A stretch of DNA of 64,000 bases from Otatea glauca (Eukaryota > Streptophyta > Magnoliopsida > Poales > Poaceae). Of this stretch, positions 23,480 through 33,317 are shown piece after piece (the first letter of the stretch is position 1; each line of letters starts with the position of its first letter). The notes beneath the pieces were generated by a model that saw only the letters and a list, made by a program, of their open reading frames with translations, made no database searches and was not told the origin of the DNA. The stretch lies in NCBI GenBank assembly GCA_036346275.1, contig CM070715.1:75193667-75257666 (forward strand). Direction: 5' to 3'. The position numbers and the translations under genes are program-made.

Positions 23480-23870
23480 GATTTCTAACTAACCTTCACT
23501 AAGTTGTACCAAAGATCAATAAAGCTGGAGCAATGTACCAATGAATCTTCCTGAAGATTACCTGCAATATTAGAATCCCGAATGAGATAAATAAAAAAAT
23601 TAAAACTTTGTGAAAATTTCAAGAAACTATGAACACCAACGAACTAATATCTCGTCTTGGGCTCTCTTGTTGCCTTGCCTTGCCTTCACGTCAGTATCTT
23701 TGTCGTGAACGTTGCAATGCCATCGAAGGATTTATAGCAAGGGAAAGGAAGGGCTGACTCACGTGTATTCGTTCGGTCGGTGCTTTCGGCGCACGATGAT
23801 CGGCCGTGAGATTGCCTGCCACCACCATCCAAATTACTTGCATGTAGCCTGTCGCCTAGCCTGTGCCGAA
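23480..23870 (-). promoter_or_regulatory. Putative leader and promoter of the transposase unit
   Basis: This stretch is repeated, diverged, at about 32410-32790 next to the right TIR. Both contain CAAAGATCAATAAAGC, GCAATGTAC, CGAACTAAT and TGCTTTCGGTG. On the minus strand both have a GGTTAG splice-donor candidate (near 23492 and 32423), suggesting a non-coding first exon. Confidence 0.5.
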
Positions 23871-23898
23871 ACATGAAATTTCGGGTATGGGGACATAA

Positions 23899-24012
23899 CT
23901 GGTCGTGCAGCTTTAATGATGTGTATTGATAGGTCGTGCAGCTTTTATGATGATGGGTGACAAGTTGTGCAGCTTTTATGATGATAGGTGACAGGTCATG
24001 CAGCTCTGATGA
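23899..24012 (-). repeat. Four-unit array of GTCGTGCAGCTTT motif (right, inverted)
   Basis: Four units (GGTCGTGCAGCTTTAATGAT, GGTCGTGCAGCTTTTATGAT, GTTGTGCAGCTTTTATGAT, GGTCATGCAGCTCTGATGA) at about 32-bp spacing, the inverse of the array at 20438-20553. Confidence 0.85.
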
Positions 24013-24220
24013 GTGTATGAATTACTTTATCACTGAAGGGTTTTATATTAATAGGATTTTGATGAATAACAAGAGGTAAATAAAATATTTTTCTATAATA
24101 CAGTAGTACATGCCCTAAATATCATTTCTAAGCTATTGTACGTAAGGTTTGTTTTTAGGGTTATTTTGCTAGCGAGTTTTATATGCAAATCACAACATTT
24201 TCATGATCGCCCATGAGATA

Positions 24221-24266
24221 CGCTGCCCCGGTCCCCCAGCGCGGGCGCTGGGGGACCGGGGCAGCG
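24221..24266. repeat. Perfect 22-bp GC-rich inverted repeat
   Basis: 24221-24242 is the exact reverse complement of 24245-24266 with a 2-base loop. It lies between the transposase leader and the 3' end of the Myb/SANT-like gene. It would form a very stable hairpin in DNA or RNA. It stands out sharply from its AT-rich surroundings. Confidence 0.95.
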
Positions 24267-24504
24267 TGGCGGTAGGCAGGAGGCAGAGCGCAGCGGGCAG
24301 AGAAACTTTTACCTTTTTGGCCTCGTTGCTTATATTTTTTTCGCAATTAACTAATCGTGAGGAAAATTATACGCGCCGTGCTAGAACAGTAAAAAATTCA
24401 AATTTATTTTTTGGGAGGAAATTTAATTTTTGTGGAAGTATTTCGCATCGATTTTTCGAACTCTAATTATTAAACTGAGATACAAACTTAGATACATTCA
24501 TATT

Positions 24505-25428
24505 TCAACGGCCTCTTTCGATAGTGTTTGAACGCCAAGGTGGAGGTGAAACGAAATCATCATCATCATCGTCATTTGCATATTTAGGAGCAAGCCCCCC
24601 TCCGGTGGTGCTTGAACGCCAAGGCGGACGTGAAACGAAATCGTCATCATCATCGTCGTTTGCATAGTTAGGAGCATGCTCCCCTCCGGTGGTGCTTGAA
24701 CGGCCTCTTCCGATATTGCTTGAACGCCAAGGTGGAGGTGAAACGAAATCGTCATCATCATCATCATCATCGCCATTTGCATAGTTACGAGCATGCCCCC
24801 CTCCGGTGGTGGTTGCACGTCCTCTTGAACTTGCTGATGCAGCAGTACTGTGTCGATCTCTACACCTCCTGTTAGATCCGCTTTTGCGTCTTCTGTGCCA
24901 TCCAGGCATCATACCCGTGCCGAAGAGCATATGCATCGCTAAGAATTCAGGGATTGCTTTGTTCAGCAACTCTTCATCCTCTTGGAATGACTAACACAGA
25001 AGACGAACATATGAAGTAGTGAACTTATGTATAATGCACAAAAGATTAGTAAGGTGAACAAATGTGAAATAACTAACCTTAATATGCTTTGCATACTGAT
25101 CGGGTAGCATCAGTACCTTGTAATATCTTGTAGAGAAACCTGTAGAAGAAGGGTGCTCGGCTAGTTCGCACACCCTGAAATACCTTTGACACCACCATTG
25201 CAAGTGCGTCTTCAAGTCGTCGACAGTCACAAGGTTCAGGCCAGATGTTGTCAAGGTTTGCCTCCGCAATGTCGGGCGCCACTCTTGCAATTTGGACACC
25301 ACTTTACTCAGGTTCTCCTCCTTGAATGGATCATTCTTCCCACCACGCGTAACCTTCAACGTGTGATGGAGAGCTACGTTGCTCATATCAGGTGTCCACA
25401 AAAATGCTCTGCTAGAGGATCCTGCCAT
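24505..25428 (-). CDS. Myb/SANT-like DNA-binding protein, two exons, carried by the MULE
   Basis: Exon 1 is 25428-25078 (117 codons, ATG start MAGSSSRAFLWTPDM). Exon 2 is 24990-24505 (162 codons to the stop). The intron has an AAG/GTTAGT donor and a TGTGTTAG acceptor, phase 0. The N-terminus (WTPDMSNVALHHTL, then the Leu/Trp-spaced LKTHLQWWCQRYFRVCEL and DQYAKHIK) fits the Myb_DNA-bind_3 / L10-interacting MYB pattern found in transposon accessory proteins and derived plant genes. After EDEELLNKAIPEFLAMHML come a basic Arg-rich stretch and then three tandem repeats of about 35 residues, each NYAN/KYAN, an Asp run and FVSPPPWRSS. Likely role: nuclear DNA binding. About 279 residues with no frame break, unlike its neighbours. 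In PIF/Harbinger elements a Myb protein partners the transposase; its presence in a MULE could reflect capture or a nested relic. Confidence 0.75.
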
Positions 25429-25440
25429 GGTGAATAAGTG

Positions 25441-25936
25441 TGAGTGGGAGCTGTGGATATATGCCTGCAGTTTTGCCTTTTATAGACTCGAAGGAGTGGT
25501 GTATGGACTAAGTGTTGGAAAGTAAGCATACAGACAGATTGCAAAACAACACCGTAGTGTGTAGTCTAGTCGGACTGAAAAGGCAGTCATGCATGCAAAT
25601 TGTCAGCACCGACAAAAGTAGGCAGTGAGTGGTCACTTCGAGCTGTGCCAACATGTATGACAAAGCTTTTATGAGAACGAGTAGAGAAAAGAGTAGAAGT
25701 CCATCAGCGTGTGGTCAAATTGGCGTGAGGAAGCTATAGGTAGATTGTTGTGAAATCGACTTGAAAAAGTTGTAAGCATTGGGCCCATCAGTTTGCTAAT
25801 CACGCTAGAACAGCCATTGCACGATCGTCGTCTCCATGAAAGGTTTTAAAGTTTTGGAATCTACGCTATTACTCTATGATTTGTCATGTGAACATGTTTT
25901 TTTACTGAGTATCTTTTGTGGATAAAATGTTAATCG
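25441..25936. other. Upstream region of the Myb/SANT-like gene
   Basis: No ORF. A likely promoter lies here; CCTTTTATAGACTCG (minus reading CGAGTCTATAAAAGG, about 25477-25491) supplies a good TATA box about 55 bp upstream of the ATG at 25428. Confidence 0.45.
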
Positions 25937-26487
25937 TTAACCCTAAGTGTGGAAATGACTCAAAATCATACCTTGAAATCATGCTAGTTGCATTTAGAAC
26001 AAAGTTTTAAATGTTACATTTTTACCTAAGTTTTTGCGGACTACTTGTCTTATGTTAAAAATCGGTCTGCGTTGAACGGAGTTTTTGAGTTCACGCCGGA
26101 CCATTTGGAAGTAGTCGGCGCAAAGCTGCGTTCACGCGGACTACTTCCAAGTGGTCCGGCGTGAATGAGCTTTTGCGCCGACTACTTCCAAGTGGTCCGC
26201 GTGAACGATTTTTATTCTATTTCGATTTTTATTTTTAAAACATAACAAATGATGTTAAAATATTTTCATAAATTTTATGTATTATCCTACATATCTTATG
26301 ATACTCCCATAAATTTTTCATAGCTTTGTACTGACGATTACACAACTATACACATCGCCTCCACGACAAAGAAGTGTGCACCGCCTCTATAAGTAGGTCT
26401 TTATACCAGCTCCGCTTGCACATATCCTCCTCCTCAACCCATTCACATATCGTCATCCTCATCCCATTCCTTGCCTCCAAAGACCAT

Positions 26488-26961
26488 GTCTCAAACGGCG
26501 AGCTCAGAAATCGGAGGGCCGTGCGCTTGCCCTTCGCAAGGCAAGTCGATTGTCCTAATTGCCATGTGCAAGCTAATGTGTTCTACTCCAAAGACCGAGG
26601 CAAATAACACGGTTGTTCTACAAATGCCCTTTTTTCTCCGTAAGTGAGAAGTTCGTTTGCTCCCTTTTCGGTTGGAGTTGTGTAGTTCCTTGCGGAGATC
26701 TCATTTGTTTGCACGGCCTAAAAGCATGTTAACCTCATCACGTAGGCTGCAGGGTGCCAATATTTCCAGTGGGCGGACACATTGGACACCTCGGTGGAGC
26801 GTGCAACAACCACAATACCACAGAGGATGCATCCTACTATGGAGAGGATGGACCCTATTCTCGAGCAGAGGCTGAACATGCTGATGTTCAAGATGGACCG
26901 CCTTTTAGATAATGTGAAATGGTTGGAGAAGATTGTGTGTCCGCTATCCTTGTTGTCTTGG
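26488..26961 (+). pseudogene. GRF zinc-finger plus coiled-coil protein (one frameshift)
   Basis: An ATG at 26488 gives MSQTASSEIGG. With a one-base shift the reading is VDCPNCHVQANVFYSKDRG, and after a second shift near 26602 it is TRLFYKCPFFSVSEKFVCSL then FGW. This is the CxC...FY.CP...C.FF.W pattern of zf-GRF domains. Further on, 26782-26961 encodes RLNMLMFKMDRLLDNVKWLE, a coiled-coil segment, then a short hydrophobic end. zf-GRF plus coiled coil plus a hydrophobic tail is a common layout of small plant GRF proteins. The ORF starts about 160 bp inside the left TIR and faces the PMD gene. As read it is broken. Confidence 0.5.
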
Positions 26962-27232
26962 TAGCTATTCTAGTGAAGTAGATTGTAAGTCGATTAGCTA
27001 CCATCGCTCCGAGCTTCTTGAGCATAATTCACTACTCGTGGCATCTTTTTCATGGTAATATAAGTCTTTCCAAGATCCCGTGAAATACCCGTGCAAAGGG
27101 AAATAGTCACGGAATAGCTTAGAAACAATCATTATATCTGCTCAAACGTAAACTTCAAATTATTTTATTTCTTACACACGACACAAACTCATGAAAACTC
27201 CATACAAGAGATTTCAACGACGTTGTCGATTA

Positions 27233-28060
27233 GGGTTTTGCTTAAGTAGGATTCAGATGCAAATCAAGTTTTAATTAAAATAATTATACAGAATATGGTA
27301 GTATATACACTAAACTCTGATATTTTCTCTTTTACTTTTGCATTAGGGCGAGATATTTTTCTGATTGACGAAAAGGCTTAGTCATTATAGTTTGTGCAGT
27401 TCTTAATATTCGAAGGCATTTGCAACGATAAGTTTCATATGCTACATGGTTGTAATTGAAATATTTTTCCATATTATGGTAGAGTAAATGTTATAGGACT
27501 ATGATCTGAGCTTTTATTTCATTATTTTCCATTTATATAAGATATTTCATGACTTGCCGAAAAGCTAATACAATCAAGCCGATCGCGCGGTTGCGGTCAA
27601 ATTTTAATTCCTCGATTGCGGCCACACCTTATGGAAGAATCTAACCATTTTTCATATATTAGCAGGGGATAGCCCTAAAAGTATTTTAAAGTTAGTTTCG
27701 TGGTATTACGCGTTTATTTGAGACGTTTTTCACGTGTACGATCATTAGGGCTTAATATGGCCTAACTCAAAATTGATCAAATTGATGTTATTTCTGTACA
27801 TAAAGCAAGTACATGTTATTTTAAGGTTATCGCATTTTATTTCGTCGAATTCGTGGCTTGTTTGCGGTTAACGAACAAATGATCGTGTTATGGATTGAAT
27901 GTTTAAACAACTAGTAAACAATGTAAACTGAAGCAAAGTCTAAATGTTTTTACATATCTATGACCAATGCAATCCCAAGAATGTAAAAAAACTGGTTTTA
28001 TCAAGTTTTCAGGTCGTTTGAACATTTTTCCAGCCACTTGAAATTTGAATGTTATTAAGG
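27233..28060. repeat. Diverged repeat shared with 35328-35870
   Basis: It shares AGGATTCAGATGCAAA, a CGAAAAGGCTTA-type block, GGATATTCTAACCATTT-like, AGTGTTTTAAAGTT-like and TTTCGTCGAATT-like blocks in the same order with 35328-35870, which lies in the old LTR outside the MULE. AT-rich, non-coding. Confidence 0.6.
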
Positions 28061-28450
28061 GTTTCAACTAGCCATAACTGATTCAAAATGCTTTTAAATT
28101 TAAATATTTTACAGAAAAGAAGTACATATGGTTGCAAGAAACTATGGTATTTATTTCAAGATTTAAGGATCAACAGAGAGTATACTTCATTCGCAACTCA
28201 CATTTAGAGCCTACAATTCAAACTGCAATAAAAATATTTTTCTGCACGCAACATAAAACTTTTTATTTAAGATTCAAATTCATCATTTCAAAACTTAAAT
28301 TTAGAAACTAATTTCACTTTATTTCGACCATCCTAGCAAAAGATATGAACATTTGAATGCGAAAGGGCAACATCAGATTTCAAATCGACCATACAATAGT
28401 TATTTTACATGACAACTAGGTTAAAGTAATCGAGACAGCTCACACAGCTA
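28061..28450. other. AT-rich non-coding stretch
   Basis: Nothing recognised between the diverged repeat and the 3' end of the PMD transcription unit. Confidence 0.4.
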
Positions 28451-28456
28451 TAAAAA

Positions 28457-29310
28457 TCATCGCGTGCCTCCTCGGCGCCGTCCACCTGTCTTCCGATCAA
28501 GTCCTCTGGGTGTACATCTCGGGGCATGTGTGCGCCTCATCCGCTGACTGTGATGGCCCATGCCTCTGTCAGGGTACGCAGCACGTCGAAATGCTCGTCT
28601 TGGGAAGGAAGCCCTACTGGAATGTGTATTGCCTTCCGCTCGCGTGGATCTGGTTGTACCACGCACTTGCATCCTCCGTCCCTAGGGAGCCAGATGCGAC
28701 GTCGGCCGCGCTGTGAGGTCCCCGCCTCGTAGGGAGGAGGTCCATGTGGTCGCACACCAAGTAGCCCGAGAGTGAAGGTAGAGGCGGACATGAAGTCAAA
28801 CTCGAAATCTCGGCCTCGCTCCGATCCGTGTGTGATCGACGTTCGTCCCGAAGAGTGCGATAAATGGGGTACCTCGGTGATCTTGAAGGACCGAGTCCTT
28901 TGTCATGTTGTGCGAAGGCCTCGGTGGTACTTCAATGGGGGACGAACGACGTCGCGATGAATGGCTCGGTGCATGGGGCGTGGATGCACGACGTCCGTCG
29001 TCGCCGTCGGCGACAAGACCGGAGGGACGGCCGGTGCATGACCGCCTTGCTCGTGAGCTACGGCGGGATCTATGGGAGCATCTTCGTAGCTACGGGCGGA
29101 AGGACGTGAAGGTCCTCCAAGACGACGGATCGGCGAGAGGAATCGGGACCCCGACGCGAGGTACCGTCTCATCCGATTTCTTTCGTGACGAGGAGCTAGA
29201 AGTGCTCGCAGCTTGGGCCGCAATTTGATCCGCTTGGGTATATAGCCCGATGCCTCCTGCGTCGCATGACGGTAACGGGTATTAGAACTTAGGTAAATAA
29301 ATTTACGGAA
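28457..29310 (-). other. Possible 3' exons of the PMD gene, low complexity
   Basis: GC-rich, Arg/Pro-rich minus-strand reading frames (e.g. 29400-28903 and 28799-28537) follow the PMD core. Proteins of this family often end in unstructured charged tails, but no conserved motif is visible, so this is only a candidate region. Confidence 0.3.
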
Positions 29311-29327
29311 GGAATTAGTACGGTTGT

Positions 29328-30760
29328 GGGAGTACCAAAATATGGACTTGTCGAGATCGGTCCTCTGGATAGTCCATGTCTGGTTCGTCGACCTCCTCAC
29401 TCAGTAAAGTGGGACGCGTGCGGGCCCGGTACCATCTAAGGTAGTTGTCATATTCCTCGGGGTCATATGGCCCAGAGGGATGGACAACCTCCTGAAACGC
29501 TGTCTCCATCCATCGTGTAATGTGCGAAGCGTGGATGACGGTCCAGTTCGATGCGGCCGCACTGCCCTTCGCGCTTCTCCTACAATTGCAAGGACGTGAG
29601 ATTCTAAAATTTTCATATACAGGGAAAATATTGAAAAAAATTAAATGCATACCCACGAGAGCTCCCGACGTCCCGCGATGCTGGAACAGGGACTGGCTGC
29701 TGCCACCCGAACTGCCTCTGGATCCGTTCGGGCGAGTAGACCTCGACCACGTTCATGTACAAGAGGAAGCACGTAGTCATCCACAGGCCGTGGTCGACCG
29801 TGCAACAAGAAGAGATACGGCCACCAGTCGCAAGCTCTTCGGCTCGTTGCACGGTCCATGGATCCCAGGTGACATGATATGCGGTCAGCAAGTCCACATC
29901 GGCGACAACACGCGTGTAGCTCGCGTGGTCACCCGTCGGCGACCATCGTAGCCGGGCGTGCATCCAACGATGCCCCATTGTAGGGCGAGTGGCCTCTGGC
30001 GTGTCATCATCTACGACAACAGGGTAGTACCTCGTACGTACCTCCGGCCGAGAGATCGGAAGGTACTCCCAACTCCACATCTGAAGGAGTTGTAGGCATC
30101 CAGTAATAGTACCCCTGTAAGTCTGCCGTTGGCATGCATCGCACAAACCACGGTAGGTGTCCGCTAGGATCGCAGATCCCGGTGTAGGCGGGATGTCATC
30201 AAGGTTGGCGGACAATCGACTAGCAATCCACACGATGTGCGGAAGATGACGTCTCCGCGGTCGTCGTGAACATGACACCACCCAACCAAGTAGTAGAGGT
30301 ACACTTCGAGTGGCGCCCCACGAGAGCCGTCGGCATCAAGTGGGCATAGATTGTATTCTGTAATCCTCGTGAGCCAAGTCATAGAGACACCATTTTCTTT
30401 ACAGACGTATGGGACACCGAACTGCATGAACTCCGGATTAAGAGAGTCGATAATATCGTGCACATTACAAATATGAAATAACATTATATCATGTAATACC
30501 TCTCCGCGATGTAGTGCGCCATTGTTGTCCATTGGGCGAGGAAGAACCAACCACGCTTCGATGGGCGGGCGGTTAGCATGGCCACGTCCTTCAAAGTGAT
30601 GGACATCTCACCGAATGGTAGGTGAAAGGTGTGTGTCTCCGGTCGCCATCGGTCGACGAGACCAGTGAGAAGTGCACGATCAATGGCAGGCATAGGTGTG
30701 GTCAAGCCTCTGCGAAATGAGCTCCATCCATGAGGAGCGCAAGCGTTATTAGACTGCACG
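29328..30760 (-). CDS. Plant mobile domain (PMD, MAIL-like) transposon protein
   Basis: Minus-strand blocks in order. 30759-30490: MPAIDRALLTGLVDRWRPE, THTFHLPFGEMSITLKDVAML. Next block to about 30250: FMQFGVPYVCKENGVSMTWL, YNLCPLDADGSRGAPLEVYL, YYLVGWCHVHDDRGDVI. 30270-29653: HIVWIASRLSANLDDIPP, GSAILADTYRGLCDACQRQ, GCLQLLQMWSWEYLPISRP, MGHRWMHARLRW, HVTWDPW, DHGLWMTTCFLLYMNVVEVY, PERIQRQFGW. A GGTATGC donor (29652) and TTGTAG acceptor lead to an exon at 29579-29328: HITRWMETAFQEV, DPEEYDNYLRWYRARTR. This is the PMD fold of Arabidopsis MAIN/MAIL1, which act in silencing and genome stability; most copies in grasses ride on transposons. A one-base deletion near 30251 breaks the frame between GDVI and HIVW, and the region around 30480 is unclear. 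The promoter side lies toward the right TIR. Confidence 0.8.
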
Positions 30761-31226
30761 AGCTAGTGGAATATGAAATCGATAGTCCAGCTTTTTTATC
30801 TTGTGCAGTGATCGGCTTGCGAGAGGGGGCAACTGAAACGTTAACGACAAAGTGGTTATGCGTCTTCAAGAACAGTGATGACAGGTAATATAGTAATGCG
30901 TCGGACCATAATTCCTGCAGAAATTGCCCTCGCACGATGTGGGGCTTCGACTGACTCACGAAGAAGCTCTGGAACTGCAATGGCCGCCATCACGTGCTGC
31001 TGAAACAAATGGCTCAGAACAAACAAGTACATTTAGACAGGTATATATAGACAAACTTGAAAATTTTAATGGCTAAAAACTAATCACCCTGCATGCAACC
31101 AAATTCGCTGCATGAATAATATTCCTAAATATTAAAAACTAGCATATGAGAAGTCAGAATGAAGATCGGAAACCTATACCAACTGGCAAAATCACCTTCC
31201 TGCAGGTATTGAGAATGTATTTTCAT
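30761..31226 (-). other. 5' region of the PMD gene
   Basis: An open stretch 30980-30702 begins MQFQSFFVSQSKPHIVRGQF but has no recognised domain and may be leader or an N-terminal extension in another frame. 31105-31200 is similar to 32125-32215 in the outer MULE (AATATTCCTAAATATTAAAA, then CAAAATCACCTTCC), suggesting related 5' leaders. Confidence 0.4.
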
Positions 31227-31701
31227 GCTATGAAAAATTTATGGGAGTATCATAAGATATGTAGGATAATACATAAAATTTATGAAAATATTTTAACATC
31301 ATTTGTTATGTTTTAAAAATAAAAATCGAAATAGAATAAAAATCGGTTCACGCGGACCACTTGAAGTAGTCGGCGCAAAGCTTCGTTCACGCCGGACCAT
31401 TTGGAAGTAGTCCGCGCAAAAGCTCGTTCACGCCGGACCACTTGGAAGTAGTCCGGCGTGAACGAGCTTTGCGCCGGACTACTTCAAGTGGTCCGGCGTG
31501 AACGAAGCTTTTTGCGCCGACTATTTCAAGTGGTCCGGCGTGAATCAAAAACTTTCAGTTCAACGCAGGACCGATTTTTAACATAAGACAAGTAGTCCGG
31601 CGAAAACTTAGGTAAAAAACAGAACATTTAAAACTTTGTTCTAAATGCAACTAGCATGATTTCAAGGTTTGATTTTGAGTCATTTCCACACTTAGGATTA
31701 A

Positions 31702-32409
31702 ATCAAGAATCTCTCGGGACTACTGATTATTTGGAGAGAGGGATTGATAATGTAGTGTTCCGAACTTGCCCACAAGAAAGGGACAGGGTTGTATTCCAAA
31801 TGGGCATATCAGATGCTGTGAGAGCATATTCATGTGTGCATCTTCTTGCAAAATAACATCACGTACCCAGTTGCACTACATAAAAAAATAACCATGCGAG
31901 ACTGTTTTCCCATAGTCAAATATTTACATGTCCAAGTGTAGTACCAATTACACACTATTATTTACGTCGTTCATGACTCCTAACTATGCACTGTTAATGT
32001 ATGTATTTAACATTATTCCAACACTGACATTTTCGTGTACTATTCGCTCGACTAGTCTTTGTAGTTTATGTCATACTAGTTGTACTAATATTCTACTTAT
32101 TATAGTTGTATTATAACAATATCACAAAGAATATTCCTAAATATTAAAAACTAACTTTGTGTGAAGTGTAATGAAGATCGAAAACCTCGCCAACTTGCAA
32201 AATCACCTTCCGAACGCACATCAAATGGGAACCCGAATTAGTTAATTCATAAAATGAAGATAGCTCGAATAAATTCCTACAAAATATTAACACCGATAAT
32301 TCGCCATTACTTATGCTATGTTCTGTTATTTTATGTGCGGGTAGTTATTCAAGCATGAAGATTTGTCCATAATATACTACATCGTCCATAATATACTATT
32401 ACTCATGAA
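31702..32409. other. MULE internal sequence between nested element and right leader
   Basis: No supported ORF. AT-rich, with the leader-like block at 32125-32215. Confidence 0.4.
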
Positions 32410-32790
32410 GATTTGTAACTAACCTTCTGAAAGTTGTACCAAAGATCAATAAAGCACGAGCAATGTACGAATAAATATTCCTAAAAAATACCTGCAAAAT
32501 ACAAATCCCAAATGAAGTACTTGAAAATTTTTAGACTTTACGAAAATTTTAACAAACTAAACACCGACGAACTAATCTCCCGTCTTCGCGCTCTCGGTTC
32601 TGCTTTGCTCTCTACTCTGCTCTGCTCTCGTGAGCCCTCTACTATCTTGTGAATGCATTGCCGCTCTCTGCGTTCCCTCCGATTTATATCGAGAAAAAGT
32701 GCTAATGAGGGGACATCGACTCGACCTGTCTTTGCTTTCGGTGCTTGACGCATGCATCTGGCTGCCAAAATACCAATAATCATGAGCCCT
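32410..32790 (-). promoter_or_regulatory. Second copy of the MULE leader/promoter
   Basis: Diverged duplicate of 23480-23870, in the same orientation and adjacent to the right TIR, the usual position of a MULE transposase promoter. It would fire leftward into the MULE. Confidence 0.5.
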
Positions 32791-32809
32791 GCCAACCAAT
32801 CGAGGCTAG

Positions 32810-33308
32810 CCCCGTCTTTCACTAATTATACTTTTTACTAATCATTTTACTAATTGTACTTTTACTGATTATACTTTTTACTAATTATTTTACTAATTAT
32901 AATTTTTACTAATCAGCATGTACTTTTTACTAATCATCCGCATGCACTTTTGCCTAATCAGCATGCAGAGAACCTTTTGTCTAATCAGCATGCATGCATG
33001 GAATCTTGGCCTTTCGTCTAATCAGCATGCATGCATGTCACTTTGTGTCTAATCAGCATGAATGCATGTGACTTTGTGCTAATACCTGCATGCTAGGCTT
33101 AACCGGATTTTGAGGATCCGGGTATGGGGGCCCCACCCCATACCCGGTTTTTGAAATTCCGGTAAAGGGTTAACCGGGTTCTGGCGTCTCGGGTATGTTT
33201 AAACGGATTTTCAGATTCCGGGTATGGTGGGGTTTTTCGTAAATACGCAAACATGTTGTATCATTCTCAAATTTCTGACAGTATTTTGTACTGTATTCAA
33301 AAATTTCC
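32810..33308 (-). repeat. MULE right TIR, expanded by short repeats
   Basis: The inner part contains TACTAATTATACTTTTTACT-type AT repeats (32820-32940). Then come about five units of CTAATCAGCATGCATGCATG (32955-33085), where the left TIR has only one. The outer 220 bp match the left TIR closely. The 9-bp duplication follows at 33309. Confidence 0.9.
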
Positions 33309-33317
33309 TAAACAGGA

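Larger units (their letters stand above)
25937..31701. mobile_element. Nested long-TIR MULE-like element (PMD plus GRF genes)
   Basis: Inverted repeats of about 390 bp (25937-26324) and 475 bp (31227-31701). The outer ends are TTAACCCTAAGTGTGGAAAT and its inverse (CACTTAGGATTAA). Each TIR contains alternating-orientation units of TTCACGCCGGACCA / TGGTCCGGCGTGAA joined by GGAAGTAGTCC. No convincing 9-bp duplication was seen, so the exact ends and superfamily are tentative. Contents: a GRF-type ORF (plus) from the left and a plant-mobile-domain gene (minus) from the right. Confidence 0.8.
19718..33308. mobile_element. 13.6-kb Mutator-like element (MULE), complete ends
   Basis: The outer ends are exact inverses: GGAAATTTTTGAATACAGTA from 19718, and the reverse complement ending at 33308. 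Inverted similarity continues for about 380 bp on the left and 490 bp on the right. A perfect 9-bp target duplication flanks it. It encloses a MuDR-type transposase (minus), a Myb/SANT-like gene (minus), a nested long-TIR element with PMD and GRF genes, and inverted motif arrays. Most MULEs are 2-10 kb; the size here comes from nesting and a duplicated leader region. The flanking DNA is old LTR sequence. Confidence 0.95.

Noticed and set aside
24221..24266. Hairpin as a bacterial-type intrinsic terminator
   Set aside because: No following T run and the DNA is plant nuclear; kept only as an unexplained palindrome.
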